Shown here in pieces: positions 1 to 8,897 of a DNA stretch of 64,000 bases. Both the position numbers and the translations under genes were made by a program. The notes below the pieces were generated by a model. The model searched no databases, was not told the origin of the DNA, and saw only the letters and a program-made list of their open reading frames with translations. The DNA is from Colwellia sp. PAMC 20917. Lineage in GTDB: Bacteria > Pseudomonadota > Gammaproteobacteria > Enterobacterales > Alteromonadaceae. The stretch spans positions 2,232,001-2,296,000 of the forward strand of contig NZ_CP014944.1 of the NCBI RefSeq assembly GCF_001767295.1. The letters run 5' to 3'. How positions within the stretch are numbered: the stretch's first letter is position 1; every line of letters begins with the position of its first letter.

Positions 1-885
1 AAACCATGGGAAGTTATGCGGGAACGCTGGGTCTTGCCAACGCTTACATAACCAAGCCATATAATTAACAACACGCATGGTACGTAATGATTCTATCAAA
101 ATAAGTTGCTTGGGTTCAAATGAATAAAATTCTTCGTATCCCGAAAGCATAGTATCAAGTTGTAATAACCGTTGTTGGCGATCACCTGAAAGCATCATCC
201 ATAGGTCTTGAATAGCAGGTCCCATGCGACAATCATCTAAATCGACAAAATGTGGACCTTTATCTGTCCATAAAATATTACCAGCATGGCAATCACCGTG
301 TAAACGTATTTCATGGCTGGGTTGATATTGCTGCGCAGCAATATCAACCACTTGTTCTAAAATAGTAAAGAAAGCTTTGCTTAGGTAGTGTGGCACAAAA
401 CCAGAGTCTTTTATAATATCGGTGGCCTGAAAAAGCATTTCTTGCTTGTTATAGGTCGGGCGATGTTTAAAAGGTTTTGTCGCCGCGACGGCATGAATAC
501 GCCCTAAAAATCGCCCCATCCATTCAAGCTGATCTAAATTGTCTACTTCGAAAATACGTCCGCCCCGACAAGGGTAGATAGCAAAATGAAAACCTTGATG
601 AGAAAAAAGCGATTCACCACCAATTTTTAACGGCGCAACTAAGGGTAATTCATGTTTTGCTAACTCAAAAGAAAAGCTATGCTCTTCTCTAAGTTCAGCT
701 TCGGTCCAGCGTTGCGGTCGATAAAACTTGGTGACGTATTTTTTCTTATCTTCGTCATGAAATTGATAAACACGGTTTTCATAACTATTTAAAGCCAGCA
801 AGCCACTGTCAACAAAGAGGCCTGTACTTTCTAGGCCATCTAAGATCAAGTCGGGTGATAGGGTAGTAAAATCAAATACAGACAT
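1..885 (-). CDS. srkA: Stress response kinase A (SrkA/YihE), 3' end missing
   Basis: Cytoplasmic Ser/Thr kinase of the aminoglycoside phosphotransferase fold, known in E. coli to protect stressed cells. The first 295 codons are present, beginning MSVFDFTTLSPDLILDGLES; E. coli SrkA has 328 residues, so roughly the last 35 codons lie left of the window. The catalytic loop reads RLHGDCHAGNILW (Brenner motif HGDxHxxN) and the magnesium-binding part reads HFVDLDDC. The start ATG overlaps the ccoG stop (TAATG), so the two genes are translationally coupled. The frame is open to the window edge and was found by direct translation. The pairing with ccoG has no obvious functional reason. Confidence 0.93.
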   Translation of the reverse strand, partial: MSVFDFTTLSPDLILDGLESTGLFVDSGLLALNSYENRVYQFHDEDKKKYVTKFYRPQRWTEAELREEHSFSFELAKHELPLVAPLKIGGESLFSHQGFHFAIYPCRGGRIFEVDNLDQLEWMGRFLGRIHAVAATKPFKHRPTYNKQEMLFQATDIIKDSGFVPHYLSKAFFTILEQVVDIAAQQYQPSHEIRLHGDCHAGNILWTDKGPHFVDLDDCRMGPAIQDLWMMLSGDRQQRLLQLDTMLSGYEEFYSFEPKQLILIESLRTMRVVNYMAWLCKRWQDPAFPHNFPWF

Positions 886-2318
886 TAGCGTTTATTAAAA
901 AACCTACTTTCATGTTCAAGAGAAACATCATCTTCCTCTGAAACCAACTCAATAACAAATGAAATATCGGTCATATAACCTTTTAATTCATAGGGGTCTA
1001 CGGACAGACTCATTGGTAACGTATACACAGCGGCAGCTTTTACCATAACTTCTTGCTCGCCATGCCACTTAGTGTTTTCAATACCCTTAACAGACAAGCG
1101 ATAAACGTTATCAGTTTGCGATTTATTTAAGATTTTTAAGGTGTACACATTTTCTATATCACCGTTAAATTTTTCTTTGGCCAGTTCATTTCTATCGCGA
1201 ATAATGTCCATAGTGACTGGAGCGCGATTAACAATCTCTAAAACTAACAAGCTACACATTACCAACAGAACGATGGCATAACCTACTAATTTTGAACGAA
1301 TAAAATGAACTTTCTTACCTTGTAATTCATGCTCGGTGGTGTAACGTATTAGCCCTTTCGGGTAATTCATTTTGTCCATAACCCCGTCACATGCGTCAAC
1401 ACATGCACCACAGTTTATACATTCATATTGTAAGCCGTTACGAATATCTATACCGGTTGGACAGACCTGCACACAAAGGTTACAGTCAATACAGTCACCT
1501 AATTCTAATGATTCATGTGCTATTTTACGAGAGCGTGCACCACGACTTTCTCCGCGATTAAAGTCATATGAAACCGTTAAGGTATCTTTATCAAACATCG
1601 CTGATTGGAAACGTGCATAAGGACACATATGTAGACACATAATTTCACGCATCCAGCCAGCATTACCATAAGTACAAAAAGCAAAGAACCAAACAGTCGC
1701 CGCTAAAGCAAACGAGGCCTGAAAAGTAAAAAAGTCAATAAACACTTCATCAACCGGTGCAAAATAACCGACAAACGTTAGTGCCGTTAGTATCGAGAAA
1801 AATAACCAACAAGTATGTTTTAAGGCTTTACGCCAGAATTTGTCAAAATCAAGTTCGCGGCTGTCCAGTTTTTTACGCTGATTAGCGGTCCCTTCAATTT
1901 TTTCTTCAAACCAGATAAAAATAAAGGTCCAGACAGTTTGTGGGCATAAATATCCACACCAAACACGCCCTAAAAAGGTGGTAACAAAAAACAGTAAAAA
2001 AGCACTAAGAATACAGAGCCAAGCGAGTAAGGTTAAATCTTGTGGCCACAAAGTTAGCCCAAAGAGCGTGAAGCGTTGTTCTGCAATATCAAATAAAATG
2101 GCTTGATGATCGTTATATCGCAACCAAGGCAGTACTGCAAAAAGTGCTAAGAAAAAAAAGTTCATCCGCTGCCTAAGTAATTGGAAAATACCACTTACTT
2201 TGCGCACATAGATTTGATCACGAGGCTGGTAGGTTTCTACCTGATTGGGTTGATGTATTTTAATATTTTTAACGGGAATTTGTAGCTGCGCTTTTTTGAT
2301 CTTGTCTTCTGATTTCAC
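885..2318 (-). CDS. ccoG: Cytochrome cbb3 oxidase assembly protein CcoG (FixG/RdxA)
   Basis: Inner-membrane iron-sulfur protein that reduces copper during assembly of cbb3-type cytochrome c oxidase. Several membrane spans are followed by a ferredoxin-like part with two 4Fe-4S motifs (CIDCNLCVQVCP and CINCGACVDAC). The conserved CGYLCPQTVW and CLHMCPYARFQ cysteine motifs lie in the membrane region, and an extra-cytoplasmic Ig-like C-terminal domain ends the protein. The longest frame begins at TTG 2387, but GTG 2318 has AAGGA seven bases upstream and gives the usual start before QIPVKNI (477 aa), so it is preferred. The gene is away from ccoNOPQ and is cotranscribed with srkA. Confidence 0.93.
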   Translation of the reverse strand: MKSEDKIKKAQLQIPVKNIKIHQPNQVETYQPRDQIYVRKVSGIFQLLRQRMNFFFLALFAVLPWLRYNDHQAILFDIAEQRFTLFGLTLWPQDLTLLAWLCILSAFLLFFVTTFLGRVWCGYLCPQTVWTFIFIWFEEKIEGTANQRKKLDSRELDFDKFWRKALKHTCWLFFSILTALTFVGYFAPVDEVFIDFFTFQASFALAATVWFFAFCTYGNAGWMREIMCLHMCPYARFQSAMFDKDTLTVSYDFNRGESRGARSRKIAHESLELGDCIDCNLCVQVCPTGIDIRNGLQYECINCGACVDACDGVMDKMNYPKGLIRYTTEHELQGKKVHFIRSKLVGYAIVLLVMCSLLVLEIVNRAPVTMDIIRDRNELAKEKFNGDIENVYTLKILNKSQTDNVYRLSVKGIENTKWHGEQEVMVKAAAVYTLPMSLSVDPYELKGYMTDISFVIELVSEEDDVSLEHESRFFNKR

Positions 2319-2413
2319 GATAAATCCTTGATATACGAGAGCCTCAAGATTATAACGATATTTATCTAAAAATACGTTATAAAACAATTAATATTAGTGA
2401 ATAAGCCGAAAAT

Positions 2414-2433
2414 TGATTATTCTTATATAATCA
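2414..2433. promoter_or_regulatory. Inverted repeat in the divergent ccoG promoter region
   Basis: TGATTAT and ATAATCA are perfect arms separated by six bases, in the short gap between ccoG (leftward) and the 118-aa gene (rightward). The site could be an operator for one or both. It does not fit the FNR consensus TTGAT-N4-ATCAA, although FNR control of ccoG would be expected. The AT-rich arms could also be chance or promoter elements. Confidence 0.25.
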
Positions 2434-2452
2434 TTCAATTATATAAAGAATT

Positions 2453-2809
2453 ATGAAAAATTTATTGATCTTAATCGTCGCAGCGGCATTATTTTTACAC
2501 TTTTATCCTCAACCAGAAGTAGACGAGTGGTTTTCAGAACAGAAAAACGTCATTTCTAATGCCTTTTCAGAAGCTACAGATACCAAAGTAAGGTTGAAGG
2601 CCGATAAAATTTATACCGACTTAAAGAGTCAGCTTGTCAATTTTAGTCTTGAAGAACAACAATTTTTAAAAGATATAACCAGCGATAGAAAGTCGGTAAA
2701 AGCTTTTTTTACTGATTTTTGTAATGCCAAACAACAATCCCCACATTTGCACCGAGAAAACCAAGCGAAAGTTTGTAAAACAATTGCTCAGTATAGTTCG
2801 TTGTTATAG
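2453..2809 (+). CDS. Small membrane-anchored or secreted protein, unknown
   Basis: 118 residues with a hydrophobic N-terminus (MKNLLILIVAAALFLHFYP) that could be an uncleaved anchor or a signal peptide. A charged, mostly helical remainder carries two cysteines (in DFCNAK and KVCKT). No family is recognised. It is divergent from ccoG, and the inverted repeat in the 65-base gap might serve both. The N-terminal hydrophobic segment and the normal codon use support a real gene, but function is unknown. Confidence 0.7.
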   Translation: MKNLLILIVAAALFLHFYPQPEVDEWFSEQKNVISNAFSEATDTKVRLKADKIYTDLKSQLVNFSLEEQQFLKDITSDRKSVKAFFTDFCNAKQQSPHLHRENQAKVCKTIAQYSSLL

Positions 2810-2895
2810 GCAAATTTAAATATTAATAACCTATAAAAGATATAAAGCTGTTATCGCGCAGATCTACAACTTAGATGCGCGATAACCGTTTAATG

Positions 2896-4257
2896 CTAAG
2901 CAGAAAGACTGGCCAATAACTTAGAGAATGCTTGTTCGGACTCTTGCTCTAGGCGATGAACACCGACGTTAATCACCCAGTGGCCATTGACCATAACGTC
3001 GTTAATCATATTATGCTGACTTGCAAAAATCATACTGTCTAATAAGTGTTGGTCGTGGTGAGCAAACAAAGCCACTTTTTTGGCATTAAGTACCAGTAAA
3101 TCGGCTTGTTTACCTATCGCTAACTCACCGGTATTGCTATTTGTACTTTGAGCGCCGCCTAAGGCTGCTTGTTGCCACAAATTACGACCCACTGAAGGTT
3201 GATTTTCTGTTGCTAAAATAGCACGTTGTTGCTTAATTAAGCGTTGTGCGTATTCTAACCAGCGTAACTCTTCGATAGGATTCACTGAAATATGACTGTC
3301 AGAGCCAATGGCTAAGGTGCCATTTTCTGCTAAAAATTCACTGGTGGGGAAAATACCGTCACCTAGATTTGCTTCAGTGGTTGGGCAAATCCCTGCAACC
3401 GCTTTACTGGCAATAATTCCTTGGCGTTCTTGTTCATTGATATGTGTCGCATGAATTAAACACCATTGTGGGTCTAATGTGACATTATTTAATAACCATT
3501 CCACCGGACGTTGACCATAATGCGCTAAACAATCATTGACTTCTTTTTGCTGCTCAGCGATATGAATATGCACTGGCGCTTTATTATCTAAACTACGGAC
3601 ATGTTTTACCGCTTGCTCTAACGACGTTTTGTCAACCGCTCTTAATGAGTGAGGCGCAATGCCAACATTAGTATTTTGATAATGAGTACTTAAGGTAAAG
3701 CAGTCACTGACCAGTTGATTGAATTGTTCTACTGAATTAATAAAGCGCTTTTGGCCGTCATTTGCCGGTAAAGGACCAAAGCCGCTGAAACGATAAAGTA
3801 CCGGTAATAATGTTAAACCAATTCCCGATTCCTGACTGGCCTTAAAAATGGCTTTTGCCATGGCAGCAAGTTCATCATGGTTTTCACCATTAATTTCATG
3901 ATGTAAATAATGAAATTCTGCAACACGGGTATAACCCATTTTAAGCATTTCAATATAAAGCTGTCGGGCAATTATTTCGGCATCGTTTACCGTCAGTTGA
4001 TCGATAAACTTGTACATGATGCTGCGCCATGTCCAAAAACTGTCTTGCCCTTCACTACCTTGTTCACTGAAACCCGCAAAGGCACGTTGAAAAGCATGGG
4101 AGTGGCAATTAACCATACCAGGAATAACAACCCCTACTCGCTCAGCGCCGTCAATATGGCCTGATGCTATTGCGGTGATCACACCATTTTCTATGGTTAA
4201 TGTTTGCTGCGTATGCCAACCGCTGCTTAATAAAATACGTTCTGCAAATAACTTCAT
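2896..4257 (-). CDS. hutF: Formimidoylglutamate deiminase
   Basis: Hydrolyses N-formimidoyl-L-glutamate to N-formyl-L-glutamate and ammonia, the fourth step of the five-step histidine degradation route. It is a cytosolic amidohydrolase-superfamily zinc enzyme. Visible metal and substrate motifs are NCHSHAFQRAFAG near the N-terminus, HSLRAV and HIHIAEQ in the middle, and GSDSHIS near the end. The longest frame starts at GTG 4266, but ATG 4257 sits eight bases after AAAGG and gives MKLFAERI (453 aa), which fits the family. It lies downstream of hutG on the same strand with a 130-base gap, so the two probably form one operon. Formate and glutamate would follow from HutG. Confidence 0.95.
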   Translation of the reverse strand: MKLFAERILLSSGWHTQQTLTIENGVITAIASGHIDGAERVGVVIPGMVNCHSHAFQRAFAGFSEQGSEGQDSFWTWRSIMYKFIDQLTVNDAEIIARQLYIEMLKMGYTRVAEFHYLHHEINGENHDELAAMAKAIFKASQESGIGLTLLPVLYRFSGFGPLPANDGQKRFINSVEQFNQLVSDCFTLSTHYQNTNVGIAPHSLRAVDKTSLEQAVKHVRSLDNKAPVHIHIAEQQKEVNDCLAHYGQRPVEWLLNNVTLDPQWCLIHATHINEQERQGIIASKAVAGICPTTEANLGDGIFPTSEFLAENGTLAIGSDSHISVNPIEELRWLEYAQRLIKQQRAILATENQPSVGRNLWQQAALGGAQSTNSNTGELAIGKQADLLVLNAKKVALFAHHDQHLLDSMIFASQHNMINDVMVNGHWVINVGVHRLEQESEQAFSKLLASLSA

Positions 4258-4387
4258 CGAAAACACCTTTGCTAATTTTTGTTGTAAAACCCAATCTACA
4301 TTTACTGCGTTTGCCTATTCACTACTGACTAATGACTACGGCTGAATAAAACCGTTACCGCAACTCATTCACACGAGCACACCGACA

Positions 4388-5179
4388 CTAGGCTTTTTGT
4401 TGTGAAAACTTAATCAAGGTTTCTATTAACTGTTTAAGCTTAGGAATAACCTCACTTGCCAACGCTTCATTGTATTCTGGACTGGGTTCACTCATGTAAG
4501 TACGTTGTGAAAGCTCTAACTGCACCGCATGAATATTTTTTTGCGGTTGACCATACTCGCGGGTAATAAAGCCGCCTTTAAACCGCCCGTTAGTGATCAT
4601 GCTATAAGGTGAGTAATCAAGTTTTTGTAGTGCGGTGATTAATTCAGGCGCGCAGCTTTTACCATCAGCTGTACCAAAATTAAAATCCGGTAATTGGCCT
4701 TCAAAAAATCTCGGCACGGTCGACAAAATAGAATGAGCCTCTAGTAAAACGGCTTTACCAAATTCATTTTTCATGTCAGCTAGAGTGGTTTTTAATGCTT
4801 GATGATAAGGCTGCCAATACGTGGTTACCCGATGTAATATTTCATCTTTTTCTGGAGCTTGCCCTTCAAGGTAAAGTGGCGCAAGGTCAAATGAGGTCGT
4901 CGGACACAATTCAGTACTATTGGCACCAGGGTATAAATCAACACCTGCTGGATCTCGATTTAGGTCAATGACATAGCGGCTATATTTGGGCATAATAATA
5001 TATGCACCCAGCGCTTGAGCAAAGGCGTAAAGCTTGTCTTTATGCCAATCAGTATCAGCCACTTTTCTGCCTTGTTCAGTCATTTTATTGGCAATATATT
5101 CAGGTAAAGCCTCACCGTTATGCGGCATGCTGATAAGCAATGGAATTCGACCTTTTATTAACGTGTAAGAGTTAGACAT
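4388..5179 (-). CDS. hutG: N-formylglutamate deformylase
   Basis: Final step of the HutF branch of histidine use: N-formylglutamate plus water gives glutamate and formate. 263 residues of the N-formylglutamate amidohydrolase family. Conserved motifs include LISMPHNGEALP, the DTDWHKDKLY metal region, VIDLNRDP, and EAHSILSTVPRFFEG. The longest frame begins at TTG 5185; ATG 5179 has AAAAGG six bases upstream and is preferred. The gene is first in the hutG-hutF unit and lies directly behind a perfect HutC-type operator. hutH, hutU, hutI and hutC are not in this window. Confidence 0.95.
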   Translation of the reverse strand: MSNSYTLIKGRIPLLISMPHNGEALPEYIANKMTEQGRKVADTDWHKDKLYAFAQALGAYIIMPKYSRYVIDLNRDPAGVDLYPGANSTELCPTTSFDLAPLYLEGQAPEKDEILHRVTTYWQPYHQALKTTLADMKNEFGKAVLLEAHSILSTVPRFFEGQLPDFNFGTADGKSCAPELITALQKLDYSPYSMITNGRFKGGFITREYGQPQKNIHAVQLELSQRTYMSEPSPEYNEALASEVIPKLKQLIETLIKFSQQKA

Positions 5180-5193
5180 CTTCAACCTTTTAA

Positions 5194-5205
5194 TTGTATA
5201 TACAA
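5194..5205. promoter_or_regulatory. HutC-type operator palindrome
   Basis: TTGTATATACAA is a perfect 12-base palindrome ending 15 bases before the hutG start codon. Operators of the GntR-family repressor HutC in other proteobacteria are palindromes of the form TGTA-N2-TACA, so control by a distant hutC, relieved by urocanate, is a good inference. The whole 309-base gap 5180-5488 is non-coding and must also hold the promoter of the divergent sensor kinase; nothing else stands out in it. Confidence 0.65.
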
Positions 5206-5488
5206 CTTTAGGGGTAATTTATCATGCTGTTACTGTAGCAAGCAAATTTATTGCGCTGTGATACTGATCTTTTTAGTTGCTTTACTTGTTGGCCACTAAG
5301 GTTTATTTAATAAGTCCCCAGGTAGCAGTAGGTCGTATTAGCTAAAAAACATCTGATTTTCATTATATTAAATCAATCACTTATTTATTAAAATTTGCTG
5401 GTTTGCTACTTATAGCATAGAGTGTATTTATTAATATTTCACTTCTGCCTTTATAGATAAACGTAAATACAAACCTAATTTTTAAACC

Positions 5489-8400
5489 ATGGATGATGAC
5501 ATTATAAGCGATATAAAGAGTATGTTATGGCACTTGTCTACTTGGCTTAAACGCACATTATTGTGCAGTATTTTGTTAGTCACTTTTAGTGTCTATGCAG
5601 AGCAACTATCCAACAGTAAAGCGCCCCTTCGAATAGCTTTACCTGATAGATCGTCAATCAATGCAGCTTCTGGAGAGAAGTTTCAACTGCTGGTTAACTT
5701 TCTTAAAGAATATTGGCAAATTTGGGCAATAGATAATCAACGTGAAGTATCGTTTAGCTACATGCCAACAGAAAAGGCTTATCAATCGCTTGCTAATAAA
5801 AGTATTGATGTAGTCGCCGTTACTCGTTACCAGCAAAATCAAACAGGCGTATTTTTTAGTATTCCCTATGCTAAATTCAAACAAAAAGTGTTTCGTCGCA
5901 TTCAAAGTAATAAAAGTAACGGCCTGCAAATAGGTATCTACTCTGACGATCAGTCAACTTTAAATTTTCTTAGTCGTCATATTGAACACTATTATTATCA
6001 AGATATTGATAAGCTGCTTGGCGATTATCAAAAGTATGATGCCTTATATGCAACAAAACCCTGGTTACTTAATGAAAAGTTAAACGAATATAAGCTCAGT
6101 GGTGATTTTCATATTACTGAAGATGAAGCACCAGAAGCTTACTTTCGCTTTGCCGTGAATAAAAACAATAGAAGCTTGATGCATAAAATTAACGACGGCA
6201 TCCGCTCAGTGAGTCGACAACAAGCCGAGTTGTGGAATAACAAATATATTACCTTAAATGAAGGAAATATCTCGTTAACTTTTGGCAGCTATTTTACAAA
6301 TTTATCTGTTGCTGAAAAAGATTTTATTATTGACCATAATCAACTTTCCTTTCCCGTGGTGTCTGGAGGTTTTCCGCCCTACATTATTACTAAAAACTTT
6401 AATCACATTACCGAGCGAGGCTTCACCATTGATTTATTTACGCTTTCAACTGAGCGTACCGGTATTATCTATAAACCTGTTTATGTAAATAATATAGAGC
6501 AAATTTTTTCGTCTTTAGCACAGCAAAAAATTAATGTGTTGCCGTTGGTTGAGCGTAATAAAGACCGAGAGAAAAAGCTTATTTTTTCTGAGCCCTATTT
6601 GCAAGCCAGTTATAGTATGGTTTATCGCCATAATGACACGATAATAGATGGCTTAAGTGGCATAGGTGACAAAAAAGTTGCTGTGGTTAATAACTTTAAT
6701 GCCACCCAATTATTAATAGAAAAACTTCCTTTTGCGCACCTTAATTATTTTGACTCGATCAATGCGGCCATTACTTCAGTATCCTTGGGTGAATCTGATG
6801 TCTTTATTGGTGGCTCTCTCATTTCTTCTTACTTGGTTAAAGAAAATCAACTCTCTAATCTCACCAGCCAACCATTAATAAACTTTAATGATAATGCTCA
6901 GTTTTTTTTCGCGAGTCCCCACGGTAACGATATTGTTATTAGCTTACTTAATCGCACCATTAAAAGTGTTTCTGCCACAGATTACGAAAGACTTTATGCA
7001 AAGTGGAGTCAAACGGCTTTCCATGAAAATAATGCCGATAAACAAATTGCTAATGCCTATCGAAATGTCAGTTATTTGTTTGTCGCTATTATGCTTTTTG
7101 GGCTGATTATTTTTTGGATTTATTATCGACAGCTTAGGGTCAGAAAGCTTGCCCAACTAAAAATTGAATATGCATTATCAATTGCTGAGTCTGCAAAAAT
7201 AGAAGCTGAGAAATCAGCTCAAGCGAAAATTACTTTTCTTGCCCGGATGAGTCATGAAATTAGAACGCCAATGAACGGTGTATTAGGTATGGCAGAAGCC
7301 CTTGCTTTCACACCTTTAAATAAAGAACAAAATGATTTACTTGAAACATTACAAGGCTCGGCAACTAACTTACTCGCTTTACTCAATGATGTGCTCGACT
7401 TTTCAAAGATGGACGCCGGCAAACTGACTTTAGAGTCGGTGCCAGTGAATTTTAACTTACTTTGTAAAAATATTATTAGTGGCTTCAATCACATTGAACA
7501 CCACAAACCATTAGATATTAACTTTCAAATAGACAATAAAATAAGTCACTGCTATTTAACCGACCCGACACGCTTCACACAAGTGCTTAATAATTTGCTT
7601 AGTAACGCGATTAAGTTCACCGATAAAGGACAAATCGATTTAATTGTTACGGTTGTTAGCAGTGAGGTTATCAATAAAAATACCTACGACACACTTTATT
7701 TTGATGTAAAAGACACCGGCATGGGCATAGCGGAGGAAAAACAAACGTTCTTATTTACGCCATTTATTCAAGCCGATGACGACATTACGCGAAAATATGG
7801 TGGTACAGGTTTAGGGTTAAGTATTTGCCAAGAAATAATATCAGCGATGGGCAGCGAAATTAAGATTGATTCAACGCTAAACCAAGGGAGTTCTTTCCAT
7901 TTTAGCTTAAAGCTAAAGCAGTCAACTTTAGAAAGTTCCACCGATAATCGTCGCAGTAATACGCGTTTAATTAATGCCGCTGACGATAACCGTTTTCAAG
8001 ATCTACGTATTCTTATTGCCGAAGATAACCTAGTAAACGTTAAAGTGCTCTGTGCGCAACTTGCGCGTCTAAATATTAAAGCCGATATTGCTTACGACGG
8101 CCAAGAAGCTTTAGATTTACATGAAAAACAGGCTTATGACATTATTATATCTGATTGTCATATGCCAAATGTTGATGGTTTTGAACTCGCTCAAACGCTA
8201 ACAGCAAGCGAGCAAAGCCAACCGCTTTGGTTAATTGCTGTAACCGCAGATGCTTTAAGTGGCGCAGCAGAAAGGTGTATTGCTGCTGGTTTTAATGACT
8301 ATATGGCTAAACCTTGCCCACAGGAAGAAATAACCAACAAGCTCAACAATGCTTATCGACAGTTATTAAAGAAACAGCAGAAAAACGACTTAACCAAACA

Positions 8401-8743
8401 AAATTTCAGCCTTTTTGATTTAGACATGCTGCTTAAAAATAATGAGCACGACATTGAACTGAGTAAAAATGTTGGTCGACTTTTTATCGCCTCATGGCAA
8501 AAAGAAAAAAAGCAATGGTTAAGCGCCACCGAGAATTTTGATCATAAATATATACAAGCACTTGCTCACAAACTAAAAGGCAGTACACGGTATTTTTCTC
8601 ATCCTGAAATAGCTAAAACGCTCAATGAGGTTAGCCAGCAAGCCAGGGCTGGCAATAGTAAAGATATAAAGGCATCTGCTAGCCACCTTTATTTACAACT
8701 TGATATAATGACCGAAGAAATTAAACGTTGGTTATTGTCATAA
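5489..8743 (+). CDS. EvgS/BvgS-like hybrid sensor kinase with two Venus-flytrap domains
   Basis: Inner-membrane hybrid histidine kinase of about 1084 residues. The order is signal or anchor segment (about 18-37), a first SBP_bac_3-like periplasmic domain (about 45-255), a second (about 285-510), one membrane span (about 528-548), HisKA with SHEIRTPMNG (His 589), HATPase (NNLLSNAIKFT, DTGMG, GGTGLGLS), receiver (Asp 889 in SDCHMPN, Lys in MAKPCP), and C-terminal Hpt (LAHKLKGSTRYF, His 1027). All phosphorelay residues are present. ATG 5489 has no clear ribosome site; the internal ATG 5522 gives a cleaner signal peptide, so the start is unsure. No response regulator is adjacent, so the output partner is unknown. 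Ligands are probably amino acids or similar small solutes. Confidence 0.9.
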   Translation: MDDDIISDIKSMLWHLSTWLKRTLLCSILLVTFSVYAEQLSNSKAPLRIALPDRSSINAASGEKFQLLVNFLKEYWQIWAIDNQREVSFSYMPTEKAYQSLANKSIDVVAVTRYQQNQTGVFFSIPYAKFKQKVFRRIQSNKSNGLQIGIYSDDQSTLNFLSRHIEHYYYQDIDKLLGDYQKYDALYATKPWLLNEKLNEYKLSGDFHITEDEAPEAYFRFAVNKNNRSLMHKINDGIRSVSRQQAELWNNKYITLNEGNISLTFGSYFTNLSVAEKDFIIDHNQLSFPVVSGGFPPYIITKNFNHITERGFTIDLFTLSTERTGIIYKPVYVNNIEQIFSSLAQQKINVLPLVERNKDREKKLIFSEPYLQASYSMVYRHNDTIIDGLSGIGDKKVAVVNNFNATQLLIEKLPFAHLNYFDSINAAITSVSLGESDVFIGGSLISSYLVKENQLSNLTSQPLINFNDNAQFFFASPHGNDIVISLLNRTIKSVSATDYERLYAKWSQTAFHENNADKQIANAYRNVSYLFVAIMLFGLIIFWIYYRQLRVRKLAQLKIEYALSIAESAKIEAEKSAQAKITFLARMSHEIRTPMNGVLGMAEALAFTPLNKEQNDLLETLQGSATNLLALLNDVLDFSKMDAGKLTLESVPVNFNLLCKNIISGFNHIEHHKPLDINFQIDNKISHCYLTDPTRFTQVLNNLLSNAIKFTDKGQIDLIVTVVSSEVINKNTYDTLYFDVKDTGMGIAEEKQTFLFTPFIQADDDITRKYGGTGLGLSICQEIISAMGSEIKIDSTLNQGSSFHFSLKLKQSTLESSTDNRRSNTRLINAADDNRFQDLRILIAEDNLVNVKVLCAQLARLNIKADIAYDGQEALDLHEKQAYDIIISDCHMPNVDGFELAQTLTASEQSQPLWLIAVTADALSGAAERCIAAGFNDYMAKPCPQEEITNKLNNAYRQLLKKQQKNDLTKQNFSLFDLDMLLKNNEHDIELSKNVGRLFIASWQKEKKQWLSATENFDHKYIQALAHKLKGSTRYFSHPEIAKTLNEVSQQARAGNSKDIKASASHLYLQLDIMTEEIKRWLLS

Positions 8744-8761
8744 GTCAGTGATTCTTTAATC

Positions 8762-8784
8762 ATCAATCTAGATTGATTTTTTTA
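8762..8784 (+). terminator. Palindromic terminator after the sensor kinase
   Basis: ATCAATCTAGATTGAT is a perfect palindrome followed by TTTTTTATT, 18 bases after the kinase stop. A short stem with a U-tract fits a weak intrinsic terminator. Confidence 0.5.
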
Positions 8785-8897
8785 TTATTAATCGCTTTAA
8801 TCAATCATAGTGAATTGTTTTTATCACTTTATTAAATCAAATTATTCACCCATACTAATGCTAATTAATCGATTCAAATCAATCAAAGCGAGTGACT

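Noticed and set aside
1372-1620. 82-codon plus-strand frame within ccoG
   Set aside because: Lies wholly opposite the conserved iron-sulfur region of ccoG; shadow frame without ribosome site.
8809-8828. OxyR or other operator (AGTGA ... TCACT) before the peroxidase gene
   Set aside because: Short arms in AT-rich DNA with no match to the OxyR pattern; too weak to call.
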